Shown one piece after another: positions 1 to 9,280 of a DNA stretch of 64,000 nucleotides. Position numbers and translations under genes: made by a program. The notes under the pieces were generated by a model, which ran no database searches, had not been told where the DNA came from, and saw nothing but the letters and a program-made list of their open reading frames with translations. The stretch's first letter is position 1. The number at the start of each line of letters is the position of its first letter. Source of the DNA: Rhodovulum tesquicola (lineage in GTDB: Bacteria; Pseudomonadota; Alphaproteobacteria; Rhodobacterales; Rhodobacteraceae); the NCBI RefSeq assembly GCF_024128855.1, contig NZ_JAMYDV010000004.1:141967-205966 (forward strand), written 5' to 3'.

Positions 1-248
1 ATATAAGTGCCGCTGCCATGCCGGGAATCGAACCGGCTGGCCATGGCCTTGCGTTCGCGCATGGACAGCGACCTGTCCGCCCGGGGCGCGGGGTTCAGCC
101 AGCGCATGACCGAGGCGCCGACGATGGCCGGGCGCTGGACGGTCTTTCCCTCGGCCGCGGCCGGGGCAGCCGTGGCCATCGTTCCGGCCGTCGCCAGCGC
201 GGCGATCAGCGGAAATGCGGCGCGGAATGGGCGTCTTTTCAGTCGCAT
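1..248 (-). CDS. N-terminal part of an unidentified secreted protein (cut by window edge)
   Basis: Reading leftward from the ATG at 248-246, about 82 codons stay open to the window edge. The protein begins MRLKRRPFRAAFPLIAAL, a positively charged n-region followed by a hydrophobic Ala/Leu stretch and an AAPAAAEG region that looks like a signal peptidase I site, so export to the periplasm or beyond is expected. The mature part starts GKTVQRPAIVGASVMRWLNP and is rich in basic residues. I recognise no family. It lies downstream of the exopolysaccharide-type operon and is separated from it by a hairpin, so it may be an independent unit. The C-terminus is outside the window. Confidence 0.55.
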   Translation of the reverse strand, partial: MRLKRRPFRAAFPLIAALATAGTMATAAPAAAEGKTVQRPAIVGASVMRWLNPAPRADRSLSMRERKAMASRFDSRHGSGTY

Positions 249-447
249 GACGAATGGTTCCTGCGTTGCCTGTCCACGGTTGCCCGACACGAGACCCGAC
301 CGCCCGGCGTGCGCATGGCTTTGCCGAAACAGGCCCAAGGCCCCCGGAGCATAGGTAGCGTGGTCAAGTGGTGACGCTTTTTTGTGGCATTGCGATGGCA
401 ATGGCGAGACATCACGTGGCATGCCCATCTTAACAGGCAAGAAACTG

Positions 448-480
448 CCGAGGGCCGCCCGATTTCCGGGCGGCCCTCGG
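448..480 (-). terminator. Hairpin terminator after the exopolysaccharide operon
   Basis: A perfect 14-bp GC-rich inverted repeat (448-461 and 467-480) with a 5-nt loop lies 33 bp past the stop of the GH26-like gene. On the minus strand only a short, interrupted T stretch follows, so it is a strong hairpin but an imperfect intrinsic terminator. Confidence 0.6.
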
Positions 481-512
481 CCGATCTTCGCGTCAGGGAT
501 GTAATACTGCGC

Positions 513-1406
513 CTATTCGTCGATCACGCGCGAGTCGAAACGCCAGTTCGGGAGGCCATAGCCGTCGGGCCAAGGATAGACCTCTTTCTGGTTGAAATAG
601 ACCACGGCGACCAGGCTGGGGAACTCGGGATAGATCAGCCGGATCTCGCTGTCCCATTTCGCGACATAGTCCTCGCTGCCGGAATAGCCCAGTTCGGCCA
701 CCACCACGGGCTTGCCGAATGCCTCGGCGCGGGCGTAGCGGGGCCCGAGGATCGACTCGAAGGACTGCTCCGCGCCGAGAATCTCGCGCTCCCATGGCTG
801 AAGGCCGAAGACCGACAGACCGACGATGTCGACATGGTCATCGCCGGGATAGTATTCGGCGAGATCCTCGAAGCCGAGCGGCGACCACATGTAGTTCACC
901 CCGGGCGCCTGGGCGCGGCAGACATCGACCATGCGGCGATAGGCGGCGATATAGGTCTCCGGCTCCCAGTCGGCCCAGATGAACTGGCCGCTTTCGTCCT
1001 CCATCTCCTGCGCCCAGCGCACGGTGACGGGGCTGTCGAACAGGTTCAGCACCGCGCAGATCGAGGCCATGTAGCGGTCATACTCGCCAGAGGCGATGCC
1101 CTGTTGCAGGATCTCGGGGGTATTGCGCTCGCTGCGGTTCCAGGTCCAGGGCTCGATCGTGGCCAGGATCGACCGGCCGCGCGCCAGCGCGTAGGCATCC
1201 GCCTCGATCAGGCTGGGCAGGAACACGTCTTCCCAGGGCAGGAAAAGGTGTTCGATGGTGACCCCGGGATCGTCCGCGAACAGCCCGTCGGGATCGTAGA
1301 CGCCGAAGGGCAACTCGCCCGGGGGCGCGGATTCCGCAAGCGCGGCGCCGGACAGCGCCAGGCTTGCGGCCAATGCGGTCATCGCGGGTTTCAGAGCGTA
1401 GACCAT
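513..1406 (-). CDS. Secreted GH26-like (beta-mannanase family) glycosidase
   Basis: The product has 297 aa. I start at ATG 1406, preceded by GAGGAA and placed 10 bp after the upstream stop; a longer frame lacks a better site. Residues 1-24 form a signal peptide ending in ALA. The body resembles GH26/clan A endo-glycanases. R130-W-A-Q-E134-M matches the acid/base motif region (normally R..HEM, here Gln replaces His), and E238 in VVAELGYSG is a plausible nucleophile on strand beta-7. It is the last gene of an operon with a cellulose-synthase-like transferase, so the inferred role is trimming or releasing the polymer in the periplasm or outside the cell. The true substrate is unknown. It could also be a non-catalytic GH26 relative. 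Confidence 0.65.
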   Translation of the reverse strand: MVYALKPAMTALAASLALSGAALAESAPPGELPFGVYDPDGLFADDPGVTIEHLFLPWEDVFLPSLIEADAYALARGRSILATIEPWTWNRSERNTPEILQQGIASGEYDRYMASICAVLNLFDSPVTVRWAQEMEDESGQFIWADWEPETYIAAYRRMVDVCRAQAPGVNYMWSPLGFEDLAEYYPGDDHVDIVGLSVFGLQPWEREILGAEQSFESILGPRYARAEAFGKPVVVAELGYSGSEDYVAKWDSEIRLIYPEFPSLVAVVYFNQKEVYPWPDGYGLPNWRFDSRVIDE

Positions 1407-1416
1407 GATGCGTTCC

Positions 1417-3264
1417 TCACTCGATGAACGGTCTGCGGTCCTGCCGCGCAAAGGGAAGGTCGAAAGAATAGCGCATCGACCTCTTGCCCCCTTGCCCGGC
1501 CCCGGAGACCAGGAATTCCACCTTGGTGAACTGGTAGGGTCCCAGTCCGGTGGACAGATAATGCAGGCTTTGCATGCCCCTTAGCCAGCCCGAAAACACC
1601 AACGCGACCGCCAGCGCCAGGGTGATCGCCACCTGCGGACCCAGCCGCAGCGCATTGCCCATCCAACCGAGGCCAGTCTGGCGGATATGATGCGTGAGCG
1701 CCACGCCGAGAACGGCGAGATAGAGGGCTGCGTTCAAAAGACACAGCAGGTAGAAGCCGGCCGAATTCTCGAGGTGATCGACGGCCAGAACCGGCAGGAT
1801 CGCCGCCGCCGCGATCACCATGTAGGGCAACAGCACCCGGAACGGCATCCGCGTGGCCGCCGACGTGCCCTTGGGCGTGATCCGGAAATCGACGAAACGG
1901 CCCGTGAGACCGTCGCGCACCGCCATCAGGCAGCCCCACAGCACCCAGGGCCATTGCGCGCATTGGAACAGCCCCTTTTCCCAGCTGATGACCTTGGCAT
2001 CGGTCGGGCGGAACAGCCCGTCTGCCTTGAGCTGATAGGCGATCAGGATGAAGGCCAGCACCACCGGCGCGCTATGGCCGACAAAGGCCGGGTAGGTGAC
2101 ATTGGCGAAGCGCATGTCGAACAGGACGGCCGTGATCGGCACAAGCAGCGTGGCCGCCATGAAGAAGGCAAAGCCCGGATACCAGAGCTGCGAGAACAGG
2201 AACTGGAACTTGAGGATCGGCCGGAGCCCCGAGAAATAGCCCGGCGTATAGCGCAGGAACAGCGTCACCAGGCTGCGCGACCACTGGAATTCCTGCGTCA
2301 GCATGTCGGCGAAGGTCACCGGCCCGTCGCCCACCGCAATGGCGTCGAAGGCATGCACCCCGCGCCAGCCGAAGGCATTCATCATCATCGAGGTCGAATG
2401 ATCCTCGGCCAGTTCCGGCCCCAGCCCGCCGATCTCGCGCAGCGCCACCGTGCGCACCGCGTAATGCGAGCCGATGCACATCGGCGCCCAGCCGTTGGAA
2501 TAGCCCGCCTGGAGGATGCCGTGGAACATCCCCTCGTGATCCAGCCGCATCCGCGCCGCCCAGCTTTCGCGCGCATTGCTGGCGCAGATCGACGGCGCGC
2601 TGACATAGCCGACCTCCGGATCGACGAAACCGCGCAATACCTCGCGCAGATAGCCGGGCTGGGGGACGTGATCGGCGTCAAGCTGCGAGACGAAGTCGTA
2701 ATTCTCGTAGCCGTAGCTGTCATAGAAGAAGGCAAGGTTGCCTTCCTTGCAGCGGGTCCGGCGCGGCCATTCGGCGCGGTGATAGTCGGGCCGGTCCTTG
2801 CGGGTTGAGACCTTCACGCCATGGGCGGCGCACCAGGCCAGCGTCTCTGGCGCGGGGTCCTCGTCGGCCAGCCAGGTGTCATGCGGCCAGTCCTGCGCCA
2901 GCATGCCCTCCAGCGTGCGGCGCACCACCTCGAAGGGTTCGGACGGGCTTTTCGTCACGACCATGGCGACCCGCGCGCCGTTCAACGCCGCCAGATCGCC
3001 CGAGGGGCGCACCGCGCGCAGCATCACGGTCAGGAAATAGACCTGCAGGAACATCACCCAGGCCACGGCCAGCGTGATGACCACATAGCGGAAGGTGCCG
3101 ATATTGTGGTGCGGCTGGAACCACCAGGCCCAGAACCACAGGGCCGTTGCAGCCCATAGCAGGACCGACAGCCAGTAGCGCAGCTTCATGCGTTGCGTGT
3201 AGATCGGGACAAGGTGGCGCGGCCGGGGGCGCGGCGGGTGTCGGTCAGGGCGTGGGGTCATCAC
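1417..3264 (-). CDS. Cellulose-synthase-like family 2 glycosyltransferase, membrane-bound
   Basis: The product is a processive-type GT2 of about 615 aa. Two N-terminal membrane helices (about 29-48 and 60-82) precede a cytosolic GT-A domain with DAD (196-198) for nucleotide-sugar/metal binding, an acidic AEDH (286-289) in the place of the TED catalytic motif, and QEFQWSRS (from 324) in the place of Q(Q/R)xRW. Several C-terminal helices follow. This layout matches BcsA/CrdS-like polymer synthases. No PilZ motif is evident. The start is uncertain: GTG 3264 or ATG 3261 overlaps the end of galE by about 20 bp, while ATG near 3189 (MKLRYW) is also possible. The neighbours supply UDP-sugars, so the polymer may contain xylose, galactose or glucose; the product is an inference. 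Confidence 0.8.
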   Translation of the reverse strand: MMTPRPDRHPPRPRPRHLVPIYTQRMKLRYWLSVLLWAATALWFWAWWFQPHHNIGTFRYVVITLAVAWVMFLQVYFLTVMLRAVRPSGDLAALNGARVAMVVTKSPSEPFEVVRRTLEGMLAQDWPHDTWLADEDPAPETLAWCAAHGVKVSTRKDRPDYHRAEWPRRTRCKEGNLAFFYDSYGYENYDFVSQLDADHVPQPGYLREVLRGFVDPEVGYVSAPSICASNARESWAARMRLDHEGMFHGILQAGYSNGWAPMCIGSHYAVRTVALREIGGLGPELAEDHSTSMMMNAFGWRGVHAFDAIAVGDGPVTFADMLTQEFQWSRSLVTLFLRYTPGYFSGLRPILKFQFLFSQLWYPGFAFFMAATLLVPITAVLFDMRFANVTYPAFVGHSAPVVLAFILIAYQLKADGLFRPTDAKVISWEKGLFQCAQWPWVLWGCLMAVRDGLTGRFVDFRITPKGTSAATRMPFRVLLPYMVIAAAAILPVLAVDHLENSAGFYLLCLLNAALYLAVLGVALTHHIRQTGLGWMGNALRLGPQVAITLALAVALVFSGWLRGMQSLHYLSTGLGPYQFTKVEFLVSGAGQGGKRSMRYSFDLPFARQDRRPFIE

Positions 3265-4246
3265 CGAACTTCATGCCGAAGGCCCGCGCAGCATGGGCGA
3301 CGGTCGCGTCGAGATCGCGAAAGCGGGCCGTGAACCCAAGCGCCTCGCGGGCGTGGGTCGGGTCGGCGACCAGCGCGGGCGGATCGCCCTCGCGGCGCGC
3401 GACCTCGTTCACGGGCACCGGGCGGCCGAGCACGCGACCGACGGCGGCCAGCACCTCGCGGTTGGAATGGCCGGTGCCGGTGCCAAGGTTCACCGCGAGG
3501 CTCTCGCCCCCCGCTTCCAGATGGCGCAGCGCGGCCAGATGCCCCTCGGCCAGGTCGCAGACATGGATATAGTCGCGGATGCAGGTGCCGTCGGGCGTGG
3601 GGTAATCGGTGCCGTAAAGATCGAGTGCAGCACGCCGCCCGGCTGCCGCGAACAGCGCCAGCGGCAGCAGATGCGTCTCGGGGTCGTGGCGTTCGCAAAG
3701 CGTGCCGTCCGGATCCGCCCCGCAGGCGTTGAAATAACGCAGCGCGGCGTAGCGGATGCCATGGGCGCGGGCGAAATCGGCCAGCATCCATTCCCCGATC
3801 AGCTTGGTCCGGCCATAGGGGTTGATCGGGTTCTGCGGCGTATCCTCGGTGATCGGCAGCCGCTCGGGCACGCCATAGGTGGCGCAGGAGGAACTGAAGA
3901 TCACCCGCGAAAGCCCGGTCTCGCGGCACGCGGTCAGCAGACCCAGCATGCCGTTCACGTTGTTGTCGTAGTAGAAGGCCGGATCGCGCACCGAGTCCCC
4001 GACATAGGCCGCGGCGGCGAAATGGATCACGGCCAGCGGCGCATGGGCGCGGATCGCATCCGCAATGGCCGCAGCGTCGCGGGTATCACCCCGCACCAGC
4101 GGCCCCCAGCGCACCGCATCGGCATGGCCGGTCGACAGGTTATCATAGGTCACCGGCAGATAGCCCGCCTCGGCCAGCCGCTTGCAGGTATGAGAGCCAA
4201 TGTAACCGGCGCCGCCGGTGACCAGAACTGCATTCGACTGGGTCAA
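3245..4246 (-). CDS. galE: UDP-glucose 4-epimerase
   Basis: This 333-aa extended short-chain dehydrogenase interconverts UDP-glucose and UDP-galactose. It shows the NAD-binding GGAGYIGSH (11-19), the SSSCATYG Ser/Thr motif (118-125) and the catalytic YGRTK (Y144, K148). The start is TTG at 4246: no ATG is suitably placed, and AGGAG, overlapping the stop of the upstream gene, sits 7 nt before it. The gap to the upstream UDP-xylose synthase gene is 9 nt, so the two are surely co-transcribed. GalE-family enzymes can also act on UDP-GlcNAc or UDP-xylose; a UDP-xylose/UDP-arabinose epimerase role is possible given the neighbour. Confidence 0.85.
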   Translation of the reverse strand: MTQSNAVLVTGGAGYIGSHTCKRLAEAGYLPVTYDNLSTGHADAVRWGPLVRGDTRDAAAIADAIRAHAPLAVIHFAAAAYVGDSVRDPAFYYDNNVNGMLGLLTACRETGLSRVIFSSSCATYGVPERLPITEDTPQNPINPYGRTKLIGEWMLADFARAHGIRYAALRYFNACGADPDGTLCERHDPETHLLPLALFAAAGRRAALDLYGTDYPTPDGTCIRDYIHVCDLAEGHLAALRHLEAGGESLAVNLGTGTGHSNREVLAAVGRVLGRPVPVNEVARREGDPPALVADPTHAREALGFTARFRDLDATVAHAARAFGMKFGDDPTP

Positions 4247-4255
4247 GGTCCGCTC

Positions 4256-5221
4256 CTATTCCCCGGTCTTGCCCTGATGGATGCTTTCCGCGAAATACGC
4301 GATGGTGCGATCCAGCCCCTCGGCAAGCGGCACGCCGGGCGCCCAGCCCAGCAGCCGGTCGGCCAATGCGATATCGGGGCGGCGCTGGCGCGGATCGTCC
4401 TGGGGCAGCGGCGCAAAGGTCAGGGGCGAATCCGAGCCCGTCTTGGCAAGCACCATTTCGGCCAGTTCCAGCATCGTGAACTCGCCCGGATTGCCCAGGT
4501 TGACGGGACCCAGCCCATGCCCCGGCGCGGCCATGAGCCGCATCAGCCCTTCGACCATATCGTCGACATAGCAGAAGGACCGCGTCTGCCGGCCGGAGCC
4601 ATAGACGGTCAGCGGCGCGCCGGTCAGCGCCTGGACGATGAAGTTCGACACCACGCGGCCGTCATCGGGGCTCATCCTCGGGCCGTAGGTGTTGAAGATC
4701 CGCGCGATCCGCGCATCCAGCGCGTGGCTTTCGCGGTAATGGTAGAACAGCGTCTCGGCGCCGCGCTTGCCCTCGTCATAGCAAGCGCGCGGCCCCACGG
4801 GGTTGACGCTGCCGCGATAGGTTTCGGGCTGCGGGCTCACGGAGGGATCGCCATAGACCTCGGAGGTCGAGGCCTGGACGATCCTCGCGCCGTTTGCGCG
4901 CGCCAGTTCCAGCATGTTCATCGCCCCCAGAACGCATGTCTGGAAGGTGTGGATGGGGTCGCGCGCATATTGCGGCGGCGAGGCCGGGCAGGCGAGGTTG
5001 AAGATCTCGTCCACCGCCTCGTTCGGATCGAAGGGGGCGATCACGTCATGCTGCACGAAGCGAAAGCCGGGCCTGCCGATCAGGTGCGAGATGTTCGCGA
5101 TCGAGCCCGTCATCAGGTTGTCGAGACAAATCACGCGGGCGCCTTCGCCCATCAAGCGATCGCACAGATGAGATCCAAGGAAGCCCGCGCCCCCTGTAAC
5201 CAAGACCACTCGTTCAGCCAT
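4256..5221 (-). CDS. UDP-glucuronate decarboxylase (UDP-xylose synthase)
   Basis: The product is a 321-aa extended SDR. Residues 10-18 (GGAGFLGSH) bind NAD. Family-specific signatures are [12 protein letters not shown] and [11 protein letters not shown] with Y148 and K152, and a C-terminal [12 protein letters not shown] segment. These are typical of UXS, which converts UDP-glucuronate to UDP-xylose. ATG 5221 is chosen because GAGGAG lies 8 nt upstream; the GTG nine bases earlier almost touches that site. It is the first gene of a leftward operon followed by galE, a GT2 synthase and a GH26-like enzyme, which suggests a pentose-containing extracellular polymer. Confidence 0.85.
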   Translation of the reverse strand: MAERVVLVTGGAGFLGSHLCDRLMGEGARVICLDNLMTGSIANISHLIGRPGFRFVQHDVIAPFDPNEAVDEIFNLACPASPPQYARDPIHTFQTCVLGAMNMLELARANGARIVQASTSEVYGDPSVSPQPETYRGSVNPVGPRACYDEGKRGAETLFYHYRESHALDARIARIFNTYGPRMSPDDGRVVSNFIVQALTGAPLTVYGSGRQTRSFCYVDDMVEGLMRLMAAPGHGLGPVNLGNPGEFTMLELAEMVLAKTGSDSPLTFAPLPQDDPRQRRPDIALADRLLGWAPGVPLAEGLDRTIAYFAESIHQGKTGE

Positions 5222-5469
5222 CCAATGCACTCCTCGCTATCTGGCGGGAATATGGCACCGGAAAATCGCCCTGCCCAGAAAAACACGCACTAAAACCATG
5301 ATTAAGGCCAAGACTTCGGTATTTCCGCACCAATTGTCGCAGGCGCCCGGAATTGTCCCGCGATCCTGCCGGGTCGCACCGGGCCAGGACGGGCCTGAGG
5401 CTTCAATCATGGCGAGTAGGGGGCGGCCGCCTTACCCGTCCATCGGCCGGGAGGCGCCGATCAGGGCGT

Positions 5470-5488
5470 GGCGGCCGAAACGGCCGCC
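5470..5488 (-). terminator. Short GC hairpin after bacterioferritin gene
   Basis: Perfect 8-bp arms (5470-5477 and 5481-5488) with a 3-nt loop lie 18 bp past the bfr stop. No T-run follows on the minus strand, so terminator function is uncertain. The rest of 5222-5469 shows no gene and presumably contains the promoter of the leftward polysaccharide operon. Confidence 0.35.
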
Positions 5489-5505
5489 GACGCCGCGCGG
5501 AGGGC

Positions 5506-5991
5506 CTATTCGGCCTCGTCCATCCTGCTTGCGTTCAGATGTGCATAGTTCTCGGGACCGATCCGCGCGAGCAGGTCAAGCTGGGTTTCGAGGAAGTCGA
5601 TATGCCCCTCCTCGTCGGCCAGAAGCTCGTCGAACAGCTCCTTGCTGACATGGTCGCCAACGCTGGCGCAGTATTCGCGCGCCTCCTTGTAGAGCGCATG
5701 CGCCTCATGCTCGGCCGCAAGGTCGCATTCCAGCGTTTCCTTCGGGGTCTGCCCGATCCGCAGAGCATCGAGCTTTTGCAGGTTGGGATGGCCTTCGAGG
5801 AACAGGATGCGCGCCACCAGCTTGTCGGCGTGGTTCATCTCCTCGATACTTTCCTCGCGGCTCTTCTTGGCCATATGCCCAAGGCCCCAATCCTCCTGCA
5901 GGCGGAAATGAAGCCAGTACTGGTTGATCGCCGTCAGTTCGCTGCGCAGCGCACGATTGAGGTAGTCAATGACCTTGGGGTCACCCTTCAT
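5506..5991 (-). CDS. bfr: Bacterioferritin
   Basis: This 161-aa haem-containing ferritin stores iron in a 24-mer shell. The di-iron ferroxidase ligands are all present: E18, E51, H54, E94, E127 and H130. M52 is the expected inter-subunit haem ligand. The start at ATG 5991 has GGAGAG upstream and gives the canonical [13 protein letters not shown]-terminus. The upstream bfd frame overlaps its first codons by 11 bp, so the two are translationally coupled. Iron-dependent control is expected but not shown here. Confidence 0.95.
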   Translation of the reverse strand: MKGDPKVIDYLNRALRSELTAINQYWLHFRLQEDWGLGHMAKKSREESIEEMNHADKLVARILFLEGHPNLQKLDALRIGQTPKETLECDLAAEHEAHALYKEAREYCASVGDHVSKELFDELLADEEGHIDFLETQLDLLARIGPENYAHLNASRMDEAE

Positions 5992-6241
5992 GTCGATCTC
6001 TCCTTTGCGAGTCCGTGATCTTACTGCGAAGCCCTTGAAGTTCCCTGGGAACTTCGAGGTTCGGATTCGCCCGCATCGTATCAAGGAAGACAGACAGACA
6101 GCACCCGCAATCGGAGGAAGTGCCCAGCGCGTGAAAGATCCTGCCCGGCGTGATGATCGTTTGCCTGTCTGATGAGCGCATCCAGTCTATGGCGGCGTGT
6201 ATGTCGCGGTCAGAGATGTTTCGGCAATGGCAGACGATCAT
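5981..6241 (-). CDS. bfd: Bacterioferritin-associated [2Fe-2S] ferredoxin
   Basis: This 86-aa protein delivers electrons to Bfr to release stored iron. It begins [14 protein letters not shown] and has the Bfd cluster ligands C4, C6, C45 and C48 (CxC near the N-terminus and CGCC further on). At 86 aa it is longer than the about 64-aa E. coli protein, with a C-terminal extension that overlaps the bfr start. The first ribosome site is weak. The AT-rich stretch 6275-6305 upstream, containing TTGACT on the minus strand, is the likely promoter area. Confidence 0.88.
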   Translation of the reverse strand: MIVCHCRNISDRDIHAAIDWMRSSDRQTIITPGRIFHALGTSSDCGCCLSVFLDTMRANPNLEVPRELQGLRSKITDSQRRDRHEG

Positions 6242-6332
6242 GGCGCAGGATCCCGGCGACGAGCTGGCGACCCCTAATTCCTGAGTGATTTTATCGAAAA
6301 AGTCAATCCGGGTCGTCCCGCCGGGCTTTCGC

Positions 6333-7445
6333 TCAGAGGCTCCGGCCCGTATCGGCGTCGAACAGCTTGGCCTTGCCCATGTCCACCTCGAAGCGGAAGG
6401 CCGCGCCGGGCGTGGCGGCATCCTCGGGGCGGACGCGGGCGACCAGGTCCTGCCCGCCGATCTGGAAGACCAGCATCGTGTCGGGGCCGGTGGGTTCCAC
6501 CACCTCGACCGGCGCCTCGAACAGGTAGCGGTTCGGCCCCGGCAGCTTGGCCCCGGCCGCAAAGATCGTTTCCGGGCGCAGGCCCAGCACCACCTCGCGG
6601 CCATCGGTCAGCCCCTCGCCCTGCCCGGCCGGCCCGTCCAGCGGAAAGCGGATGCGTTCACGCGCGCCGCGGGGCAGGACAAAGACCTGCCCGTTCTCGT
6701 GGAACAGCCGCCCGGGGATCATGTTCATCGGCGGCGAGCCCATGAAGCCCGCGACGAACAGGTCGACGGGGTTTTCATAGATCGTGGCCGGATCGGCGAA
6801 TTGCCGGATATGGCCGTTATCCATCACCGCGATGCGGGTGGCCAGCGTCATCGCCTCGATCTGGTCATGGGTGACATAGACCACGGTCTTGCCCAGCCGC
6901 TGGTGCAGCTTCTTGATCTCGGTGCGCATCTCGATCCGAAGCTTGGCGTCGAGATTGGAAAGCGGTTCGTCGAACAGGAACACCGCCGGTTGCCGGACCA
7001 GCGCGCGCCCCATCGCGACGCGCTGGCGCTGACCGCCCGAGAGCTGGCCGGGCTTGCGGTCCAGCAGGTGGTCGATCTGAAGAAGCTTCGCGAAGTCCGC
7101 CAGCGCGGCCTCTTGCGCGTCCTTGGGCACGCGGCGGGTTTCCATGCCGAAGGTGATGTTCGCCCGCACCGTCCTTGTGGGGTAAAGCGCGTAGGACTGG
7201 AACACCATGGCGATGTCGCGGTCGCGTGGCGGCACGCGGTTGACGTTCTGCCCGCCGATCAGGACATTGCCCGAGGTGACGGTTTCAAGCCCCGCGATCA
7301 GGTTCAGCAGCGTGGATTTCCCGCACCCCGAGGGGCCGACGAGAACCACGAACTCGCCCGGCTCGATCTCCAGGTCGACGCCCTTGATGACCTCTGTTCC
7401 GCCGAAACTCTTGCGGACCTTGTCCAGCCGGATGCCCGATGCCAT
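6333..7445 (-). CDS. Sugar ABC transporter ATP-binding protein (MalK/UgpC type)
   Basis: The product has 370 aa. It has Walker A GPSGCGKST (about 37-45), the Q-loop region, the signature LSGGQRQRV, Walker B VFLFDEPLSNLDA and the switch His in YVTHDQ. About 130 C-terminal residues form the OB-fold regulatory domain typical of carbohydrate importers. It is the last gene of a four-gene leftward operon and starts 4 bp after the second permease stop. It powers uptake through the two permeases encoded upstream. The C-terminal domain may interact with regulators, as in MalK; that is an inference. Confidence 0.92.
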   Translation of the reverse strand: MASGIRLDKVRKSFGGTEVIKGVDLEIEPGEFVVLVGPSGCGKSTLLNLIAGLETVTSGNVLIGGQNVNRVPPRDRDIAMVFQSYALYPTRTVRANITFGMETRRVPKDAQEAALADFAKLLQIDHLLDRKPGQLSGGQRQRVAMGRALVRQPAVFLFDEPLSNLDAKLRIEMRTEIKKLHQRLGKTVVYVTHDQIEAMTLATRIAVMDNGHIRQFADPATIYENPVDLFVAGFMGSPPMNMIPGRLFHENGQVFVLPRGARERIRFPLDGPAGQGEGLTDGREVVLGLRPETIFAAGAKLPGPNRYLFEAPVEVVEPTGPDTMLVFQIGGQDLVARVRPEDAATPGAAFRFEVDMGKAKLFDADTGRSL

Positions 7446-7448
7446 GCC

Positions 7449-8342
7449 CTACCCCTTGACCGCACCGGCCGACAGCCCGCGCACGAAATACGCCCCCGCC
7501 ACGACATAGACCAACAGCGTCGGCAGCCCCGCGATGATCGCCGCGGCCATGTCCACGTTGTATTCCTTGACCCCTGTCGAGGTGTTCACGACATTGTTCA
7601 AGGCCACCGTCACCGGGTTTGAATCGCCCACCGTGAAGGACACGCCGAACAGGAAGTCGTTCCAGATCTGGGTGAACTGCCAGATCACGGTCACCACGAT
7701 GGCGGGCAGCGACATCGGCAGCACGATCCGGAAGAAGATGCCAAAGAAACCCGCCCCGTCCACCTTGGCCGCATTCACGATGCCATCGGACACGCCGATG
7801 AAGAAATTGCGGAAGAACAGCGTGGTAAAGGCCAGCCCGTAGACCGTATGCACAAGGATCAGCCCCGGCACAGTGCCGGCCAGCCCCAATTGCCCCAGCG
7901 TGCGCGCCATCGGCAGCAGCACCACCTGGAACGGGATGAAGGCGCCGAACAGCATCAGCGCAAAGACGATGTCGGCGCCGGGAAACCGCCACTTGGTCAG
8001 CGCATAGCCGTTCAGCGCGCCCAGCAGGGTCGACAGCAGCACCGCGGGCACCGCCATCATCACCGAGTTCATGAAATAGGGCTGCAACCCGTCGCAGCGC
8101 ACGCCCACGCAGGCCGACCCCCAGGCCTTGGCCCATGCCTCGAAGCTGATCGCCCGGGGCAAGGCCAGAAAGCTGCCCTCGCGGATCTCGGCCAGCGACT
8201 TGACCGAGGTCGAGACCATCACGAAAAGAGGGAAAAGGTAGTAAAGGCAGAACAGCCCCAGCACGACGAACAGCAACACGCGCAAGAGCCTGGCCCCCGG
8301 CCCCGAGGCGCGCACGATGCCGTCGGTCCTGCGCGCCCTCAT
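7449..8342 (-). CDS. Sugar ABC transporter permease, MalG-like
   Basis: This 297-aa inner-membrane protein has about six helices, the first at MLRVLLF-like residues 20-45. The EAA loop appears as NAAKVDGAGFFGIFFRIVLP, which contacts the ATPase. The start is ATG 8342, sharing ATGA with the stop of the upstream permease, a clear sign of translational coupling. It pairs with the preceding permease to form the channel. The order SBP-permease-permease-ATPase matches the glucose/mannose Gts type. Confidence 0.9.
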   Translation of the reverse strand: MRARRTDGIVRASGPGARLLRVLLFVVLGLFCLYYLFPLFVMVSTSVKSLAEIREGSFLALPRAISFEAWAKAWGSACVGVRCDGLQPYFMNSVMMAVPAVLLSTLLGALNGYALTKWRFPGADIVFALMLFGAFIPFQVVLLPMARTLGQLGLAGTVPGLILVHTVYGLAFTTLFFRNFFIGVSDGIVNAAKVDGAGFFGIFFRIVLPMSLPAIVVTVIWQFTQIWNDFLFGVSFTVGDSNPVTVALNNVVNTSTGVKEYNVDMAAAIIAGLPTLLVYVVAGAYFVRGLSAGAVKG

Positions 8343-9223
8343 CGCCGCGCCCCCCGAAGCTCGGAATAAAGATAGGGCACGATGATCGCGCAGACGGTCG
8401 CCAGCATCATCACCGCGCTGGCCGCGGCCACCCCCAGTTCGGACCGCTGGAAGGCAAAGGCATACATGAAGGTCGCGGGCATGTCGGTGGCAAAGCCGGG
8501 ACCTCCGCCGGTCAGCGCCACGACCAGGTCGAAGCTCTTGATCGCCAGATGCGCCAGGATGATGACCACCGACAGGAAGACCGGGCGCAGCGACGGCAGC
8601 ACGATCCCGGTATAGACCCGCCACGGCCCCGCGCCGTCGATCGCGGCGGCCTTGAGAACCTCGTCATCGACGGATCTCAGCCCGGCCAGGAACAGTGCCA
8701 TGGCGTAGCCCGAGCTTTGCCAGACGCCCGCGATGACAATCGTGTAGATCGCGAAATCGGGATTCACCAGCCAGTCGAAGGTGAAGCCCTCGAACCCCCA
8801 GTCGCGCATCACCTTCTCGATGCCCAGTCCGGGGTTCAGGATCCATTTCCAGACGGTGCCGGTAACGATGAAGGACAGCGCCATGGGGTAAAGGTAGATC
8901 GTGCGGATCGCCCCCTCGATCCGGATGCGCTGATCCAGCAGGATCGCCAGAAGGATGCCGAGGCCCATGCTGATCGCGATGAACAGGCCCGAGAAGACGA
9001 ACAGGTTCTTCAGCGCCACATACCAGCGCGGCGTGGCCCAGAGCCGTTCATACTGGGCCAGACCGTGAAAGTCGTAGACCGGCATCACGCCGGACTTGGT
9101 GAAGGAAATCCAGATCGTCCAGGCGATGAAGCCATAGACGAAAAACAGGCTGACCGCGAAAAGCGGCGAGACCACGATGAGCGGCAGGCGCCGCTCGATC
9201 GTCCGTGACATGGCCCTCAGCAT
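8339..9223 (-). CDS. Sugar ABC transporter permease, MalF-like
   Basis: The product is about 294 aa with six predicted helices. The EAA-type loop LKAAAIDGAGPWRVYTGIVLP lies in the C-terminal half. ATG 9223 (MLRAMSR) is preceded by a G-rich stretch; ATG 9211 (MSRTIERR) is the main alternative. It is 57 bp downstream of the binding-protein gene, a gap often used to lower permease expression relative to the abundant binding protein. The partner permease overlaps it by 4 bp. Confidence 0.88.
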   Translation of the reverse strand: MLRAMSRTIERRLPLIVVSPLFAVSLFFVYGFIAWTIWISFTKSGVMPVYDFHGLAQYERLWATPRWYVALKNLFVFSGLFIAISMGLGILLAILLDQRIRIEGAIRTIYLYPMALSFIVTGTVWKWILNPGLGIEKVMRDWGFEGFTFDWLVNPDFAIYTIVIAGVWQSSGYAMALFLAGLRSVDDEVLKAAAIDGAGPWRVYTGIVLPSLRPVFLSVVIILAHLAIKSFDLVVALTGGGPGFATDMPATFMYAFAFQRSELGVAAASAVMMLATVCAIIVPYLYSELRGARR

Positions 9224-9280
9224 GTCAGCCCCCTGCCCCCCCGGCACCGGCCGGGGATTGCCCCCGGCCGGGATTGTCCC

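Noticed and set aside
3293..5293. 666-codon plus-strand frame opposite galE and the UDP-xylose synthase gene
   Set aside because: Both opposite genes have full sets of catalytic motifs; this frame has none and is a GC-driven shadow.
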